A stretch of 64,000 nucleotides of DNA. It comes from Flavobacterium tegetincola DSM 22377 (lineage in GTDB: Bacteria; Bacteroidota; Bacteroidia; Flavobacteriales; Flavobacteriaceae). Position numbers and translations under genes: made by a program. The stretch covers positions 248,117 to 312,116 of the forward strand of contig NZ_KE384383.1 in assembly GCF_000425485.1 (NCBI RefSeq), in the 5' to 3' direction. This document shows, in pieces, positions 43,419 through 53,668 of this stretch; within the stretch, counting starts at the first letter, position 1; each line of letters begins with the position of its first letter. Under the pieces are notes generated by a model. It worked only from the letters and a program-made list of their open reading frames with translations. It searched no databases and was not told the DNA's origin.

Positions 43419-46052
43419 ATGACAATACCAGCACAATTTGACGCTAAATCCATCGAACAGAAATGGTACGATTACTGGATGAAAAACAATTATTTTCATT
43501 CCACGCCAGACCACAGAACGCCTTACACCATCGTAATTCCGCCGCCAAACGTAACAGGCCTTTTACACATGGGACACATGTTGAATAATACAATTCAAGA
43601 TGTTTTAATTCGTCGTGCTCGATTAAAAGGATTTAACGCATGTTGGGTTCCCGGTACAGATCACGCATCCATTGCCACTGAAGCTAAAGTAGTAGCAAAA
43701 CTAAAGAGTGAAGGAATCAATAAAGCAGATTTGACGCGTGAAGAATTCTTAAAACATGCTTACGATTGGACCGACAAATACGGCGGAACAATCCTGGAGC
43801 AATTGAAGCAATTGGGTTGTTCTTGTGATTGGGAGCGTACTAAATTCACGATGGATCCAGACATGTCGGCTTCTGTTATTAAATCATTTGTTGACTTGTA
43901 CAACAAAGGTATGATTTACCGCGGTTACCGAATGGTAAATTGGGATCCGGAAGCAAAAACAACTTTGTCCGACGAAGAAGTAAACTACGAAGAACAAAAC
44001 GGAAAGTTATATTTCCTAAAATATAAAATTGAAGGAAGTGAAGACTTTTTAACGATTGCCACCACACGTCCAGAAACCATTTTTGGTGATACTGCTATTT
44101 GTATCAATCCAAATGATGAACGTTTTACGCATTTAAGAGGGAAAAAAGCAATCGTGCCAATTGCAGGAAGAGTTATTCCAATTATTGAAGATGAATATGT
44201 TGACATTGAGTTTGGAACTGGTTGTTTAAAAGTAACGCCAGCCCACGACATGAATGACAAAATGTTGGGCGACAAACATAATTTAGAAGTAATTGACATT
44301 TTCAATGATGATGCTTCTTTAAATAGTTTTGGCTTACATTATCAAGGTCAAGATCGTTTTGCTGTTCGAACTGCTATTGAAAAAGAGTTAGAAGCAAATG
44401 GAAGTTTAGTTAAAACTGAAATTCACTTAAATAAAGTAGGAACTTCTGAACGTACCAAAGCAGTAATCGAACCAAGATTATCAGATCAGTGGTTTCTAAA
44501 AATGGAAGAGTTGGTAAAACCAGCCATAAAAGCAGTTTTAGAAACGGACGAAATTAAATTATATCCAAAGAAATTTGAAAACACGTATCGTCATTGGTTG
44601 GAAAACATCCGCGACTGGAATATTTCACGACAGCTTTGGTGGGGTCAGCAAATTCCTGCTTATTTTTATGGCGATGGAAAAGAAGATTTCGTAGTTGCAG
44701 AAAATAGTGAAGATGCTTTGGCTTTAGCTAAAGAGAAAACTGGAAACCCAAACTTGACTTCTGAAAACTTGAAACAAGATGCTGATGCTTTAGATACATG
44801 GTTTTCATCATGGTTATGGCCAATGGCTGTTTTTGGTGGAATTTTAGATCCTAAAAACGAAGATTTTAAATACTATTATCCTACAAATGATTTAGTAACC
44901 GGTCCAGATATTTTGTTTTTCTGGGTAGCTCGAATGATTATTGCAGGATACGAATATACAGGTGAGAAGCCTTTTAATAATGTCTATTTAACGGGATTGG
45001 TACGTGATAAACAACGTCGTAAGATGTCAAAGTCACTTGGAAATTCTCCAGATCCATTGGAATTGATTCAGAAATTTGGAGCAGATGGTGTTCGTGTAGG
45101 ACTACTTTTGAGCGCTTCTGCTGGAAACGACATTATGTTTGACGAAGAATTGTGCAACCAAGGAAAAGGATTTTCAAATAAAATTTGGAATGCGTTCAAA
45201 TTAATTAAAGGTTGGGAAGTTTCTGAAACCATTCCTCAACCAGAATCTTCAAAAGTAGCAATTGAATGGTATGAAGCAAAATTGCAGCAAACCTTAGCGG
45301 AAATTGAAGATAATTTTGAGAAATACCGAATTTCTGACGCTTTGATGGGAATCTACAAATTAGTTTGGGATGATTTCTGTTCATGGTTTTTGGAAATGAT
45401 TAAACCGGCTTACCAACAACCAATTGATGCTAAAACGTTTGCAAAAGCAATTGAAATGATGGAGAACAACATGAAACTGTTGCATCCTTTTATGCCGTTT
45501 TTGACTGAGGAAATTTGGCACTTAATCGCTGATCGAACTCCAGAAAATGCATTAATTGTTTCGGAATGGCCCGTTTTAAAGTCATTTGATTCTAAAATAA
45601 TTGCTGATTTTGACAATGCTATTGAAGTAATTTCTGGCGTTAGAACGATTCGTAAGGAAAAGAATATTGCCTTTAAAGATTCGATTGAATTGAAAGCAAT
45701 TAACAATGATAAAATGAGCGTTCATTTTGATTCGGTTATTACAAAACTTGGAAATATCTCAAATTTTGAATATGTTTCGGATCAAGTGGAAGGTGCTTTG
45801 TCTTTTAGAGTACATTCCAATGAGTACTTCATTCCAATGGCTGGAAACATCGATATTGACGCTGAAATCGCAAAACTAACCGAAGAATTAATCTACGTAA
45901 AAGGATTTTTGAAGTCAGTAGAAAATAAATTATCTAATGAAAAATTTGTAAATGGTGCTCCTGAGAAAGTCCTAGAAATGGAACGTAAAAAACAAGCGGA
46001 TTCATTAGCTAAGATTGCTACGATTGAGCTGAGTTTAGCAAGTTTAAAATAA
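43419..46052 (+). CDS. valS: valyl-tRNA synthetase
   Basis: This 877-residue class I synthetase has the HIGH-type motif H50MGH53 after PPPNVTGLL and the KMSKS motif at residues 535-539. The editing (CP1) domain has the [13 protein letters not shown] signature. The C-terminal coiled-coil arm typical of ValRS ([19 protein letters not shown], residues ~805-875) is present. Length is normal. It is a single gene between a structured leader and a bidirectional terminator. Confidence 0.96.
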   Translation: MTIPAQFDAKSIEQKWYDYWMKNNYFHSTPDHRTPYTIVIPPPNVTGLLHMGHMLNNTIQDVLIRRARLKGFNACWVPGTDHASIATEAKVVAKLKSEGINKADLTREEFLKHAYDWTDKYGGTILEQLKQLGCSCDWERTKFTMDPDMSASVIKSFVDLYNKGMIYRGYRMVNWDPEAKTTLSDEEVNYEEQNGKLYFLKYKIEGSEDFLTIATTRPETIFGDTAICINPNDERFTHLRGKKAIVPIAGRVIPIIEDEYVDIEFGTGCLKVTPAHDMNDKMLGDKHNLEVIDIFNDDASLNSFGLHYQGQDRFAVRTAIEKELEANGSLVKTEIHLNKVGTSERTKAVIEPRLSDQWFLKMEELVKPAIKAVLETDEIKLYPKKFENTYRHWLENIRDWNISRQLWWGQQIPAYFYGDGKEDFVVAENSEDALALAKEKTGNPNLTSENLKQDADALDTWFSSWLWPMAVFGGILDPKNEDFKYYYPTNDLVTGPDILFFWVARMIIAGYEYTGEKPFNNVYLTGLVRDKQRRKMSKSLGNSPDPLELIQKFGADGVRVGLLLSASAGNDIMFDEELCNQGKGFSNKIWNAFKLIKGWEVSETIPQPESSKVAIEWYEAKLQQTLAEIEDNFEKYRISDALMGIYKLVWDDFCSWFLEMIKPAYQQPIDAKTFAKAIEMMENNMKLLHPFMPFLTEEIWHLIADRTPENALIVSEWPVLKSFDSKIIADFDNAIEVISGVRTIRKEKNIAFKDSIELKAINNDKMSVHFDSVITKLGNISNFEYVSDQVEGALSFRVHSNEYFIPMAGNIDIDAEIAKLTEELIYVKGFLKSVENKLSNEKFVNGAPEKVLEMERKKQADSLAKIATIELSLASLK

Positions 46053-46071
46053 TAGTACAGTAGTACAATGC

Positions 46072-46102
46072 AAAAAAAAATCCCTAAACGGGATTTTTTT
46101 TT
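46072..46102. terminator. bidirectional terminator, valS / SOD
   Basis: A-run, TCCC-TAAAC-GGGA and T-run form a symmetric hairpin in which the A and T runs extend the stem. It serves both convergent genes. Confidence 0.85.
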
Positions 46103-46107
46103 GTGTC

Positions 46108-46899
46108 TTATTGAATCGTATTAGGAATCTCTTTAGCAAGTGCATCGTCGTATCGCTTTGCAACTGCGTTCCAATTAATTACCTTAAAGAAGGCTTCAAC
46201 GTAATTGTTTCGTTTATTTTGGTATTGTAAATAGTATGCGTGTTCCCAAACGTCTAGCGCTAAAATAGGTGTACCACTTACGCCAATATTTGGCATCAAA
46301 GGATTGTCTTGATTGGCAGTTCCTACGACGGATAGCTTTCCAGTCTTGTCAATCACTAACCAAGCCCAACCAGATCCAAATTGTTTATTTGCTGTTTCGG
46401 TCAACTGATTTTTGAAATCATTATAAGAACCAAAGTGTTTTATTATGGCAGCACTTAATGCTCCTGAAGGTTCGCCGCCGCCTTTTGAACTCATACTCGC
46501 CCAAAATAAATTATGGTTGTAATAACCACCGGCATTGTTTCTTAAGGTTTTGTTTTCTAAATCTAACGAAGTTAGAATTTCCTCAATCGTCAACTTTGCC
46601 AAAGGTGTTCCTGCAACGGCTGCATTTAATTTATTTGTGTAGCCCAAATGGTGCTTGGAAAAATGAATTTCCATTGTTCTAGCATCAATGTGTGGCTCTA
46701 AAGCACCGTATGAATAGGGAAGAGGTATCATTTTAAAAGTACCTTCATTTGCAATAACATCGGAAGGATTTCCCATCTGTACAGAAGTTGCTACGTCTTC
46801 TGGAAGCGGCACCTGTACTTCTGTTAGATTTTTATCATTGCACGAAATAAGAAGTGCTCCAACTCCAACGACAATACCTAAATTTGATAAAATTTTCAT
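46108..46899 (-). CDS. superoxide dismutase (Mn type), predicted lipoprotein
   Basis: This 263-residue protein has a lipoprotein signal with lipobox LLISC (Cys20), then a normal Fe/Mn SOD domain from about residue 55. The four metal ligands are visible in HFSKHHLGYT, GYYNHNLFWA and LDVWEHAYYLQY. The second-shell Gln in TANQDNPL is the Mn-type residue. Most SODs of this family are cytoplasmic, so lipidation points to protection of the envelope. It overlaps the ACBP gene by 4 bases and is the last gene of the LUD-cdsA-psd-ACBP-SOD unit. Confidence 0.9.
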   Translation of the reverse strand: MKILSNLGIVVGVGALLISCNDKNLTEVQVPLPEDVATSVQMGNPSDVIANEGTFKMIPLPYSYGALEPHIDARTMEIHFSKHHLGYTNKLNAAVAGTPLAKLTIEEILTSLDLENKTLRNNAGGYYNHNLFWASMSSKGGGEPSGALSAAIIKHFGSYNDFKNQLTETANKQFGSGWAWLVIDKTGKLSVVGTANQDNPLMPNIGVSGTPILALDVWEHAYYLQYQNKRNNYVEAFFKVINWNAVAKRYDDALAKEIPNTIQ

Positions 46900-47168
46900 T
46901 TTTTTTGATTTACAATTGTATTAATCATTTCGATATAATTTTCTTTCGCCTCATCGCTCGTTAAGTGACTGATTTGCATCCATGCATTAGTTTTAAATGC
47001 ATTTCTTAAGTCAAAGTTTGAAGTTTGCGCTTGAACCGTGCCAAAGGTCGCTTGTTTATAATTGGCATAAAGCCGTAACTGCACATCTTGTGGCAAGGAA
47101 GATTGCGACATCTCTGCAGCAATAGCAACGGCTGCTTCAAAACGTGTATTTACATCTTTTTCGTTCAT
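46896..47168 (-). CDS. acyl-CoA-binding protein
   Basis: This 90-residue protein has the four-helix ACBP fold. It shows the signature YANYKQATFGTVQ (residues ~29-41), which corresponds to the eukaryotic YGLYKQAT motif, and the downstream WMQISHLTSDEAKENYI. It binds long-chain acyl-CoA in the cytoplasm. ACBPs are rare in many bacteria but common in Bacteroidota. It overlaps psd by one base and SOD by four, within a phospholipid-synthesis operon, so it may supply or buffer acyl chains. Confidence 0.88.
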   Translation of the reverse strand: MNEKDVNTRFEAAVAIAAEMSQSSLPQDVQLRLYANYKQATFGTVQAQTSNFDLRNAFKTNAWMQISHLTSDEAKENYIEMINTIVNQKK

Positions 47169-47833
47169 TATATTTCTTTTTCAGCTAAGATCGATTGATT
47201 TCCCTTAACTTTATCGTTCAACTTTACATTTAAAACGGTTCCGATTGGTAAAAATAAGTCGACTCTTGAGCCAAATTTAATGAAACCAGCGTCATCACCT
47301 TGAATTACAGTTTCGCCTACCTTTGCATAATTTACAATTCGTTTTGCTAAAGCGCCTGCAATTTGACGGTATAGTATTTCTCCAAAAATATCGTTTTCAA
47401 TAACAATAGTAGTACGTTCATTTTCTTCACTTGCTTTTGGATGCCAAGCTACCAGAAATTTACCCGGATGGTATTTACTAAAATTAATTTTACCAGACAT
47501 AGTGTATCGTGTGACATGAACATTTATAGGCGACATGAAAATAGAAACCTGTAAACGTGGTCCTTTAAAATATTCATTTTCATGTACTTCTTCAATTACT
47601 ACTACTTTTCCGTCAACCGGTGCTACAAGTGTATGTTCCTTTGGTCGTATAGTCCGATTGGGATTTCTAAAAAATTGCAAAATAATTACTAATAAAAGTA
47701 ACGCAACTATTTGGACGCTTTTCATAACCCAATAATGCTCTTTTAATAAATAATCAGCAGCAATAATAATTGAAACTGAAACCAGTGATGCTAAAATGAT
47801 ACTTCCGGCTCCTTCTTTATGGAAATGTAACAT
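47168..47833 (-). CDS. psd: phosphatidylserine decarboxylase (Psd-like)
   Basis: This 221-residue pro-enzyme of the short Psd type makes phosphatidylethanolamine. Two N-terminal TM segments (about 11-29 and 34-50) precede the catalytic domain with VAPVDGKVVVIEEV. The self-cleavage site is at the GS in FIKFGSRVDLFLP, where the Ser becomes the pyruvoyl group. It follows cdsA by 4 bases, which supplies CDP-diacylglycerol for the same pathway. phosphatidylserine synthase is not in this window. Confidence 0.9.
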   Translation of the reverse strand: MLHFHKEGAGSIILASLVSVSIIIAADYLLKEHYWVMKSVQIVALLLLVIILQFFRNPNRTIRPKEHTLVAPVDGKVVVIEEVHENEYFKGPRLQVSIFMSPINVHVTRYTMSGKINFSKYHPGKFLVAWHPKASEENERTTIVIENDIFGEILYRQIAGALAKRIVNYAKVGETVIQGDDAGFIKFGSRVDLFLPIGTVLNVKLNDKVKGNQSILAEKEI

Positions 47834-47837
47834 AAAT

Positions 47838-48668
47838 TTAAAATTTAATAAACGGCAATAATTGATAAAATAAAAATATGAAAGGAGCTACAAATATGAC
47901 ACTGTCTAAACGATCTAAAACGCCTCCATGTCCAGGCATAATTGCTCCACTGTCTTTTACATTAGCAATTCGCTTGAATTTAGATTCAATTAAATCACCG
48001 ATGGTTCCAAAGATACCTACGATTAAAGCAAATCCCAGCCAAATGAATTGAGCAGTTTGTTTTCCTTCAATGTAGTAAGTTGCAATTAAATAACTGGCAA
48101 TTACAGCAAATACAATTCCTCCAAAAAATCCTTCAATTGTTTTTTTAGGAGAAATTTTTTCGTATAATTTATGTTTTCCGATAGATTTTCCAACAATGTA
48201 TGCAAAAGTATCATTGGTCCATATTAAAATAAATATACCGATGATGATCTTAGGATTATAACCTTTAATTCCAAAAGGAATTTTGGTTAAGATTATAAAA
48301 GGCAAAATAATGTATCCTAAGAGAAACACATACTTAGATGCGGATTCTATTTTATACTGTTTGTTGTTAAAGAGGAAATAAATACACCGAAACGAGATCA
48401 AAAGTGTAGCACCAAGTAGCGTATAATCAAAGTTTTTAGATAAGGGAATTTTCTGACTTTCTAAATAAGTCACACTTCCATAAAGTAAAACAGCTACAAA
48501 TAGAGGCAGAATCTTATTAATATGTACCAATGAACAAAATTCGTACACGGCAATGATCAGAAAAAGACCAAATAAAACAAAGAAGGTTTCGACAGAGCAA
48601 ATAATTGAAAAAATTAAAAGCACGATATACACAGCTCCAGAAATTGCTCTTTTTAAAGTTTCATTCAT
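47838..48668 (-). CDS. cdsA: phosphatidate cytidylyltransferase
   Basis: This 276-residue membrane enzyme makes CDP-diacylglycerol from phosphatidate and CTP. About eight TM helices are seen. The family signature near the C-terminus is present (GDLIESKFKRIANVKDSGAIMPGHGGVLDRLDS, about residues 225-257, in pieces SKFKR, KDSG and PGHGGVLDRLDS). It is followed by psd after 4 bases and preceded by the LUD gene after one base. Confidence 0.93.
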   Translation of the reverse strand: MNETLKRAISGAVYIVLLIFSIICSVETFFVLFGLFLIIAVYEFCSLVHINKILPLFVAVLLYGSVTYLESQKIPLSKNFDYTLLGATLLISFRCIYFLFNNKQYKIESASKYVFLLGYIILPFIILTKIPFGIKGYNPKIIIGIFILIWTNDTFAYIVGKSIGKHKLYEKISPKKTIEGFFGGIVFAVIASYLIATYYIEGKQTAQFIWLGFALIVGIFGTIGDLIESKFKRIANVKDSGAIMPGHGGVLDRLDSVIFVAPFIFLFYQLLPFIKF

Positions 48669-48669
48669 G

Positions 48670-49269
48670 CTACAGGTCTTCTAAAAGCAATAAGTATAAA
48701 TTTTTGGCAGCAGTGCCGTAACTTAAAAAGTCTTCCACTTTTGGTTTTTCGAAGTATTTAATCGTTGTAATGTTATTGGGGTAATCTTTGTTGTAATGTT
48801 TCGTCACATAACTCATAGCATCACTTTTAGCGGCCTTAATCTGGCTTGTAGTGGCTACAATAATAATATTTGTAGGAAGTTCTTGCGGTTTGTGCTGCTT
48901 GATTTGATTGGATGAAAAAAGGATAGAGCCTTCATCAGCGATTAAACTCTCACAGCTTGCCAATAGAAATTTTGGATTTGAAATTCCATTATAACTCAGT
49001 TTATTTTCATCCAGTAAGCTGTAAAGCTTGGGTTCAAAACACATAACATTTGTTTCATACCAGTCATTTTCAGCTAAGATGTCTTCAAATAAATTTTTGA
49101 CTTCCGAAACATTTTCGCAATACAAGAATTTACCTCCATTTTTTTTAAAATTAAGGGTAAACAATTCGTCGATGGGTGTATTCTCTGCCGAAAAAGAATT
49201 GTTTTCACTCTCTTTTTCTTCATTAGAAGAATCATTTGCAGAACCAAAAAACTTTTTAAAAAGACTCAT
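48670..49269 (-). CDS. LUD-domain protein
   Basis: This 199-residue cytoplasmic protein has a polar N-terminal region rich in Ser and Glu (1-35) and the LutC/YkgG-like LUD domain. Motifs include LLASCESLIADEGSILFSS (residues ~128-146) and a NIIIVATTSQI strand. LutC proteins serve lactate oxidation, but lutA and lutB are absent here. In Flavobacteriaceae a lone LUD gene next to cdsA and ftsH is a stable arrangement, as I recall. It begins the five-gene lipid and SOD unit. Confidence 0.82.
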   Translation of the reverse strand: MSLFKKFFGSANDSSNEEKESENNSFSAENTPIDELFTLNFKKNGGKFLYCENVSEVKNLFEDILAENDWYETNVMCFEPKLYSLLDENKLSYNGISNPKFLLASCESLIADEGSILFSSNQIKQHKPQELPTNIIIVATTSQIKAAKSDAMSYVTKHYNKDYPNNITTIKYFEKPKVEDFLSYGTAAKNLYLLLLEDL

Positions 49270-49314
49270 ATTGTTTTTGAATGCTAGAAATTATTTTCAG
49301 AAATCGTTCAAAGA

Positions 49315-49358
49315 TAAAAAAATCTTAACTCAAAAAGATTTTGAGTTAAGATTTTTTC
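49315..49358 (-). terminator. ftsH terminator
   Basis: A perfect 15-bp stem AATCTTAACTCAAAA / TTTTGAGTTAAGATT (49321-49335 with 49339-49353, loop of 3) with A and T runs on both sides lies downstream of ftsH on the minus strand. It separates ftsH from the LUD unit. Confidence 0.85.
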
Positions 49359-49381
49359 AATAAATTCTTTATTTTAGTGCT

Positions 49382-51313
49382 TTACAGCGTACTAACTTCT
49401 TGCAAATTTGGGTCAAAATTTCTTTTACCGAAAATAGCTTCTAAATCGTCTTTAAAAATCACTTCTTTCTGTACAAGAATATCCGCAAGCTGGTTCAATT
49501 TATCTTTGTTTTCTTCCAAGATTTGAATTGCTCTCTGGTACTGACTTTCAATTAAAGCAGAAATTTCTTGGTCAATTACTTTTGCAGTTTCATCAGAATA
49601 TGGTTTTGTAAATCCGTATTCACTTTGTCCACCTGAATCGTAATACGTAACATTACCAATTTTTTCATTCAATCCATAAACGGTAACCATAGCACGGGCT
49701 TGTTTAGTTACTTTTTCTAGATCGCTTAAAGCTCCGGTAGATATTCTGTCAAAAGTTACTTTCTCTGCTGCACGACCGCCCATTGTAGCACACATTTCGT
49801 CTAGCATCTGGTCTGTTCGAACAATCAAGCGTTCTTCTGGCAAATACCAAGCTGCTCCTAAACTTTGTCCACGCGGTACTATCGTTACCTTTACAAGTGG
49901 CGCTGCATGCTCTAACATCCAACTAACTGTAGCGTGGCCTGCTTCGTGAATTGCGATTGCGCGCTTTTCGTCTGGAGTGACAATTTTATTTTTCTTTTCT
50001 AAACCACCGACAATTCGGTCCACAGCATCCAGAAAATCTTGTTTGTCTACAGCGGTTTTATCTTTCCTAGCAGCAACTAGTGCAGCCTCATTACAAACAT
50101 TAGCAATATCAGCTCCTGAAAAACCAGGTGTCTGTTTTGCTAAAAACTCAGTATCTAAACTTTCAGCTTTCTTTAATGGTTTCAAATGCACTTCAAAGAT
50201 TTCTCTTCGTTCACGAATGTCTGGAAGATCTACAAAAATTTGTCTATCAAAACGACCCGCTCGCATTAATGCTTTATCCAATACATCCGCTCGATTGGTT
50301 GCAGCTAAAACAATTACATTTGAATTAGTTCCAAAACCGTCCATTTCTGTCAATAATTGATTCAGCGTATTCTCGCGTTCGTCATTTCCACCTGACATGT
50401 TGTTCTTTCCACGAGCACGTCCTACAGCGTCAATTTCATCAATAAAGATAATAGCCGGCGATTTTTCTTTGGCTTGTTTAAACAAATCCCGTACTCTTGA
50501 AGCTCCAACTCCTACAAACATTTCCACAAAGTCAGAACCTGAAAGTGAAAAGAAAGGTACTTGTGCTTCACCAGCAACGGCTTTCGCTAATAACGTTTTT
50601 CCGGTTCCTGGAGGTCCTACTAATAAAGCTCCTTTTGGGATTTTACCTCCTAGATTGGTGTATTTTTCAGGATTTTTCAAAAATTCAACAATTTCTTGAA
50701 TCTCTTCTTTCGCGCCTTCTAAACCGGCAACATCCTTAAAGGTTGTTTTGATATCTGTCTTTTCGTCAAATAATTTGGCTTTCGATTTTCCGATGTTGAA
50801 CAATTGTCCGCCACCAGCGCCACCAGCACCACCTGACATTCTTCGCATGATGAAAATCCAAAATGCAATGATAATGATAAAAGGCAGTAATAATGAAAAG
50901 ATATCGCCCCAATCGCTGCGCGACTCAAATTTGAAATCTTTTAATTTATTTTCGGCAACTGCAGTTTCTAGCTTTTTCTGGAAGATCTCATCATTTCCAG
51001 GATCAAAAACATAATGCGGACCTTTATTCGGTTGGTCCAAATAATTTTTGGAAACCGCTTTGTGCTCCGCTTGCTTTAACGCTTCAGGCGTTAAAAATAC
51101 TTCTGCCTCTGTTTTGTTATAAACAACTACTTTTTCAATATCACCTTTTTCCAAAAAGCCATTAAATTTGCTTGATGAAAGGCTTCCTGGCTTTGACATA
51201 CCACCGTCGCCGCTAAAAAGGCTGAACGCTATGAAAAATATAATTAGTGCACCGGGAATTAACCACGGACCAATTTTAATTTTGGAAGGTGTTGGTTTAT
51301 TATCTTTTGCCAT
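49382..51313 (-). CDS. ftsH: ATP-dependent zinc metalloprotease
   Basis: This 643-residue membrane protease degrades unassembled and regulatory membrane proteins, and in other bacteria LpxC. TM helices are at about 15-33 and 138-156, with a periplasmic domain between them and a Gly-rich linker at 160-169. Walker A GPPGTGKT is at 233-240, Walker B IIFIDEID near 288-295, and the zinc site HEAGH at 456-460. It forms a unit with rsfS (3 bases upstream) and is closed by a perfect terminator. Confidence 0.96.
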   Translation of the reverse strand: MAKDNKPTPSKIKIGPWLIPGALIIFFIAFSLFSGDGGMSKPGSLSSSKFNGFLEKGDIEKVVVYNKTEAEVFLTPEALKQAEHKAVSKNYLDQPNKGPHYVFDPGNDEIFQKKLETAVAENKLKDFKFESRSDWGDIFSLLLPFIIIIAFWIFIMRRMSGGAGGAGGGQLFNIGKSKAKLFDEKTDIKTTFKDVAGLEGAKEEIQEIVEFLKNPEKYTNLGGKIPKGALLVGPPGTGKTLLAKAVAGEAQVPFFSLSGSDFVEMFVGVGASRVRDLFKQAKEKSPAIIFIDEIDAVGRARGKNNMSGGNDERENTLNQLLTEMDGFGTNSNVIVLAATNRADVLDKALMRAGRFDRQIFVDLPDIRERREIFEVHLKPLKKAESLDTEFLAKQTPGFSGADIANVCNEAALVAARKDKTAVDKQDFLDAVDRIVGGLEKKNKIVTPDEKRAIAIHEAGHATVSWMLEHAAPLVKVTIVPRGQSLGAAWYLPEERLIVRTDQMLDEMCATMGGRAAEKVTFDRISTGALSDLEKVTKQARAMVTVYGLNEKIGNVTYYDSGGQSEYGFTKPYSDETAKVIDQEISALIESQYQRAIQILEENKDKLNQLADILVQKEVIFKDDLEAIFGKRNFDPNLQEVSTL

Positions 51314-51316
51314 TAT

Positions 51317-51688
51317 TTAATACGTGTTTTTTATGGAGGTTATTTTCGCATCTCCCCAAAGACTTTCGATGTTATAATATTCGCGGATGTGCGTTTGAAA
51401 TACATGTACTACGATGTTTACGTAATCCATTAATACCCATTCGGCATTTTCAGATCCTTCTACGTGCCATGGTTTATCTTTCAACTCTTTAGAAACTGTT
51501 TTTTGAATTGAGTTTACTATCGCATTAACTTGTGTATTTGAGTTTCCGTTACAAATAACGAAATAATCACAAGCTGAATTATCGATTTCTCTTAAGTCTA
51601 AAATATCAATATCGTTCCCTTTTACTTCTTCTATTCCTTTGATGATGTTTGCTAGTAAAGCATCATTATTCACTGATTTTCTTGTCAT
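51317..51688 (-). CDS. rsfS: ribosome silencing factor
   Basis: This 123-residue RsfS/Iojap protein binds ribosomal protein uL14 and blocks subunit joining when nutrients are low. Motifs: DLREIDNSACDYFVICNGNS (residues 28-47) and WHVEGSENAEWVLMDYVNIV (residues 75-94). Length is normal. It precedes ftsH in a two-gene unit; a -7-type box (TAACTTTG on the minus strand, 51711-51718) lies 23 bases before the start. Confidence 0.92.
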   Translation of the reverse strand: MTRKSVNNDALLANIIKGIEEVKGNDIDILDLREIDNSACDYFVICNGNSNTQVNAIVNSIQKTVSKELKDKPWHVEGSENAEWVLMDYVNIVVHVFQTHIREYYNIESLWGDAKITSIKNTY

Positions 51689-51783
51689 TTAATTTTTTTT
51701 GTCTGATTGGCAAAGTTATCAAAAAATGTCGTTATTTTTGAACCTTAACACAACATTAAATTCTGTTTTTTACTTTTATTTCA

Positions 51784-52515
51784 ATGAAATTAATCAAACT
51801 CAATGCCATAGATTCTACAAATGACTTCATGAAGCAGTTATTAACGGCGCAAATTGTGGAAAATTTCACAGTAGTGGCAACTGATTCGCAGTTAAAAGGA
51901 CGTGGACAAATGGGATCGACCTGGATGGCTGAATCGGGTAAGAACCTGACATTCAGTGTTTATTTGTCAAATGAATTGATAAATTTAGAATCAATTTATA
52001 ATTTAAATGTAGCCGTAGCCCTTTCAATTCTTGATGTATTAAAAGAGCAGCACATTCCTGAATTAAAAATAAAATGGCCTAACGACATTATGTCAGCAAA
52101 TAAAAAGATTGGTGGCATTTTAATTGAAAATGCAATTAAACAGAGCAGTGAGGTTCAATCTGTGGTTGGTATTGGATTGAATGTAAACCAACAAAACTAT
52201 GATGGATTACCGCAAGCGAGCTCATTGTGTTTGACAACGGGTCGCTTTTTTGACTGTGATGAATTACTGACAAAAATTGTAAATCAATTGAAAATCTATG
52301 TAAATTTAATAGATGTAAATCAAGGGAACAAGCTGTGGGATAAGTACCATGAGTATCTTTATAAGAAAGATATTCCTTCTGCTTTTGAAAATAAGGACGG
52401 GAAGAAATTTATGGGAATCATTAAGCAAGTACTTTTCACAGGCCAGTTAGAGGTGATGATGGAAGACGATTCCATGCAGTATTTCAATATTAAAGAATTG
52501 AAAATGTTATTCTAA
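51784..52515 (+). CDS. birA: biotin-[acetyl-CoA carboxylase] ligase
   Basis: This 243-residue enzyme attaches biotin to acetyl-CoA carboxylase. It lacks the DNA-binding domain of E. coli BirA, so it is a monofunctional ligase. The active-site loop KGRGQMGSTWMAESGKNL (residues ~39-56) corresponds to the GRGRxG biotinyl-AMP loop, and WPNDIM (near 100) is the conserved catalytic motif. Divergent from rsfS with 95 bases between. It ends at a bidirectional terminator. Confidence 0.92.
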   Translation: MKLIKLNAIDSTNDFMKQLLTAQIVENFTVVATDSQLKGRGQMGSTWMAESGKNLTFSVYLSNELINLESIYNLNVAVALSILDVLKEQHIPELKIKWPNDIMSANKKIGGILIENAIKQSSEVQSVVGIGLNVNQQNYDGLPQASSLCLTTGRFFDCDELLTKIVNQLKIYVNLIDVNQGNKLWDKYHEYLYKKDIPSAFENKDGKKFMGIIKQVLFTGQLEVMMEDDSMQYFNIKELKMLF

Positions 52516-52519
52516 AAAT

Positions 52520-52547
52520 AAAGCCTGATACATAGGTATCAGGCTTT
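52520..52547. terminator. bidirectional terminator, birA / SRPBCC gene
   Basis: A perfect 12-bp stem AAAGCCTGATAC / GTATCAGGCTTT with a 4-base loop lies between two convergent genes. Confidence 0.88.
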
Positions 52548-52552
52548 AAAAT

Positions 52553-52945
52553 TTATAATTTATGCATGTTGTTTGCAAAGGATTCAATTAATTTACTAAT
52601 GGGTCCTTTTATCATCATTGCCATCATAGCATTAAATTCGCCATCAAAATGCAAATAAACTTCGGTAGAATTTTCGGTCAAGGCGTTCAATTCTGAAGTT
52701 AAGGTAAAAGGTAGTTTATCTGAAGCCGCACCCAAAATCACTTTTGAATATGCTACTTGATCTTTCATGCGCAATTTAATTTCAGGCAATCCTTTCAAGC
52801 CGAAATTAAAGGTCTTGTCATCCAGAACTTCAAACTTTACCACGGTTTCCGGCATTAACTTTTCAAAATTGTCCACGTGTAATAATGCATTGAATAAGTA
52901 TTCAGCAGATTGATCAACGGTTACTTTATGGCTTTCTAATTTCAT
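52553..52945 (-). CDS. SRPBCC-family protein downstream of pyrE
   Basis: This 130-residue soluble protein has the START-like fold: TVDQSAEYLFNALLHVDNFEKLMP at the N-terminus (residues 9-32) and a long C-terminal helix KLIESFANNMH. The cavity ligand is unknown. It is co-oriented with pyrE, 59 bases downstream, so probably in the same transcript. Such small SRPBCC genes next to pyrE are familiar from other Flavobacteriaceae. There is no visible link to pyrimidine synthesis. Confidence 0.82.
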   Translation of the reverse strand: MKLESHKVTVDQSAEYLFNALLHVDNFEKLMPETVVKFEVLDDKTFNFGLKGLPEIKLRMKDQVAYSKVILGAASDKLPFTLTSELNALTENSTEVYLHFDGEFNAMMAMMIKGPISKLIESFANNMHKL

Positions 52946-53004
52946 AGGTAAATAATATTTTTAGTTTTGAAAGAGGTACATTGCAAATTTCAAATGGTAT
53001 TATC

Positions 53005-53661
53005 TTATAAAGATTCTTTTTCTACTCCCCAAGTTGACGGACTAACACGCCATTCTTGCAAGGTTTTTTCTTCTTCTTCGGTAATGTATTTTTTGGCTAC
53101 AGCCAAAGTTAGCAAATTTTCATAGTTGCTTAACGTAAATAAATCTACATCTGCCTTTTTAAAATTTTCAGTCGCGATTTCGAAGCCGTAACTAAAAATG
53201 GCAGCCATACCTTTAACATTTGCACCTGCAGCTTTTAATGCTTCAACTGCCATCAAACTACTATTTCCGGTACTAATTAAGTCCTCAATTACCACTACAT
53301 TTTGTCCTTTTTGCAAAAAACCTTCTATTTGGTTTAGTCTTCCATGCTTTTTAGCTTCTGGTCGAACGTATACAAATGGCAGTGCCAAAGCTTCTGCAAC
53401 AAGTATTCCGATACCGATGGCACCCGTGGCAACTCCTGCAATTACATCTGGTTTTCCAAATTTTTTCTCAATATTTTTCGCAAATTCATCTTTCAGATAA
53501 TTTCTGATTGGTGGAAATGAGAGTGTTATCCTATTGTCACAATAAATAGGCGATTTCCATCCGGAAGCCCACGTAAAAGGATTTCCTGGATTTAATTTAA
53601 TTGCGTTTATTTGTAAAAGCAATTCGGCTGTTTTGCTGGCTGTATCTTTATTAAAAATCAT
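53005..53661 (-). CDS. pyrE: orotate phosphoribosyltransferase
   Basis: This 218-residue enzyme makes OMP from orotate and PRPP. I take the ATG at 53661 because the longer frame reaches into the divergent gene. The N-terminal FTWASGWKSPIYCDNR (residues ~29-44) is the orotate loop. The PRPP-binding motif VVVIEDLISTGNSS (near 125-138) is intact. The NUDIX gene starts 7 bases away on the other strand, so the promoters of each gene must lie inside the other's coding sequence. Confidence 0.94.
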   Translation of the reverse strand: MIFNKDTASKTAELLLQINAIKLNPGNPFTWASGWKSPIYCDNRITLSFPPIRNYLKDEFAKNIEKKFGKPDVIAGVATGAIGIGILVAEALALPFVYVRPEAKKHGRLNQIEGFLQKGQNVVVIEDLISTGNSSLMAVEALKAAGANVKGMAAIFSYGFEIATENFKKADVDLFTLSNYENLLTLAVAKKYITEEEEKTLQEWRVSPSTWGVEKESL

Positions 53662-53668
53662 ACTACAA

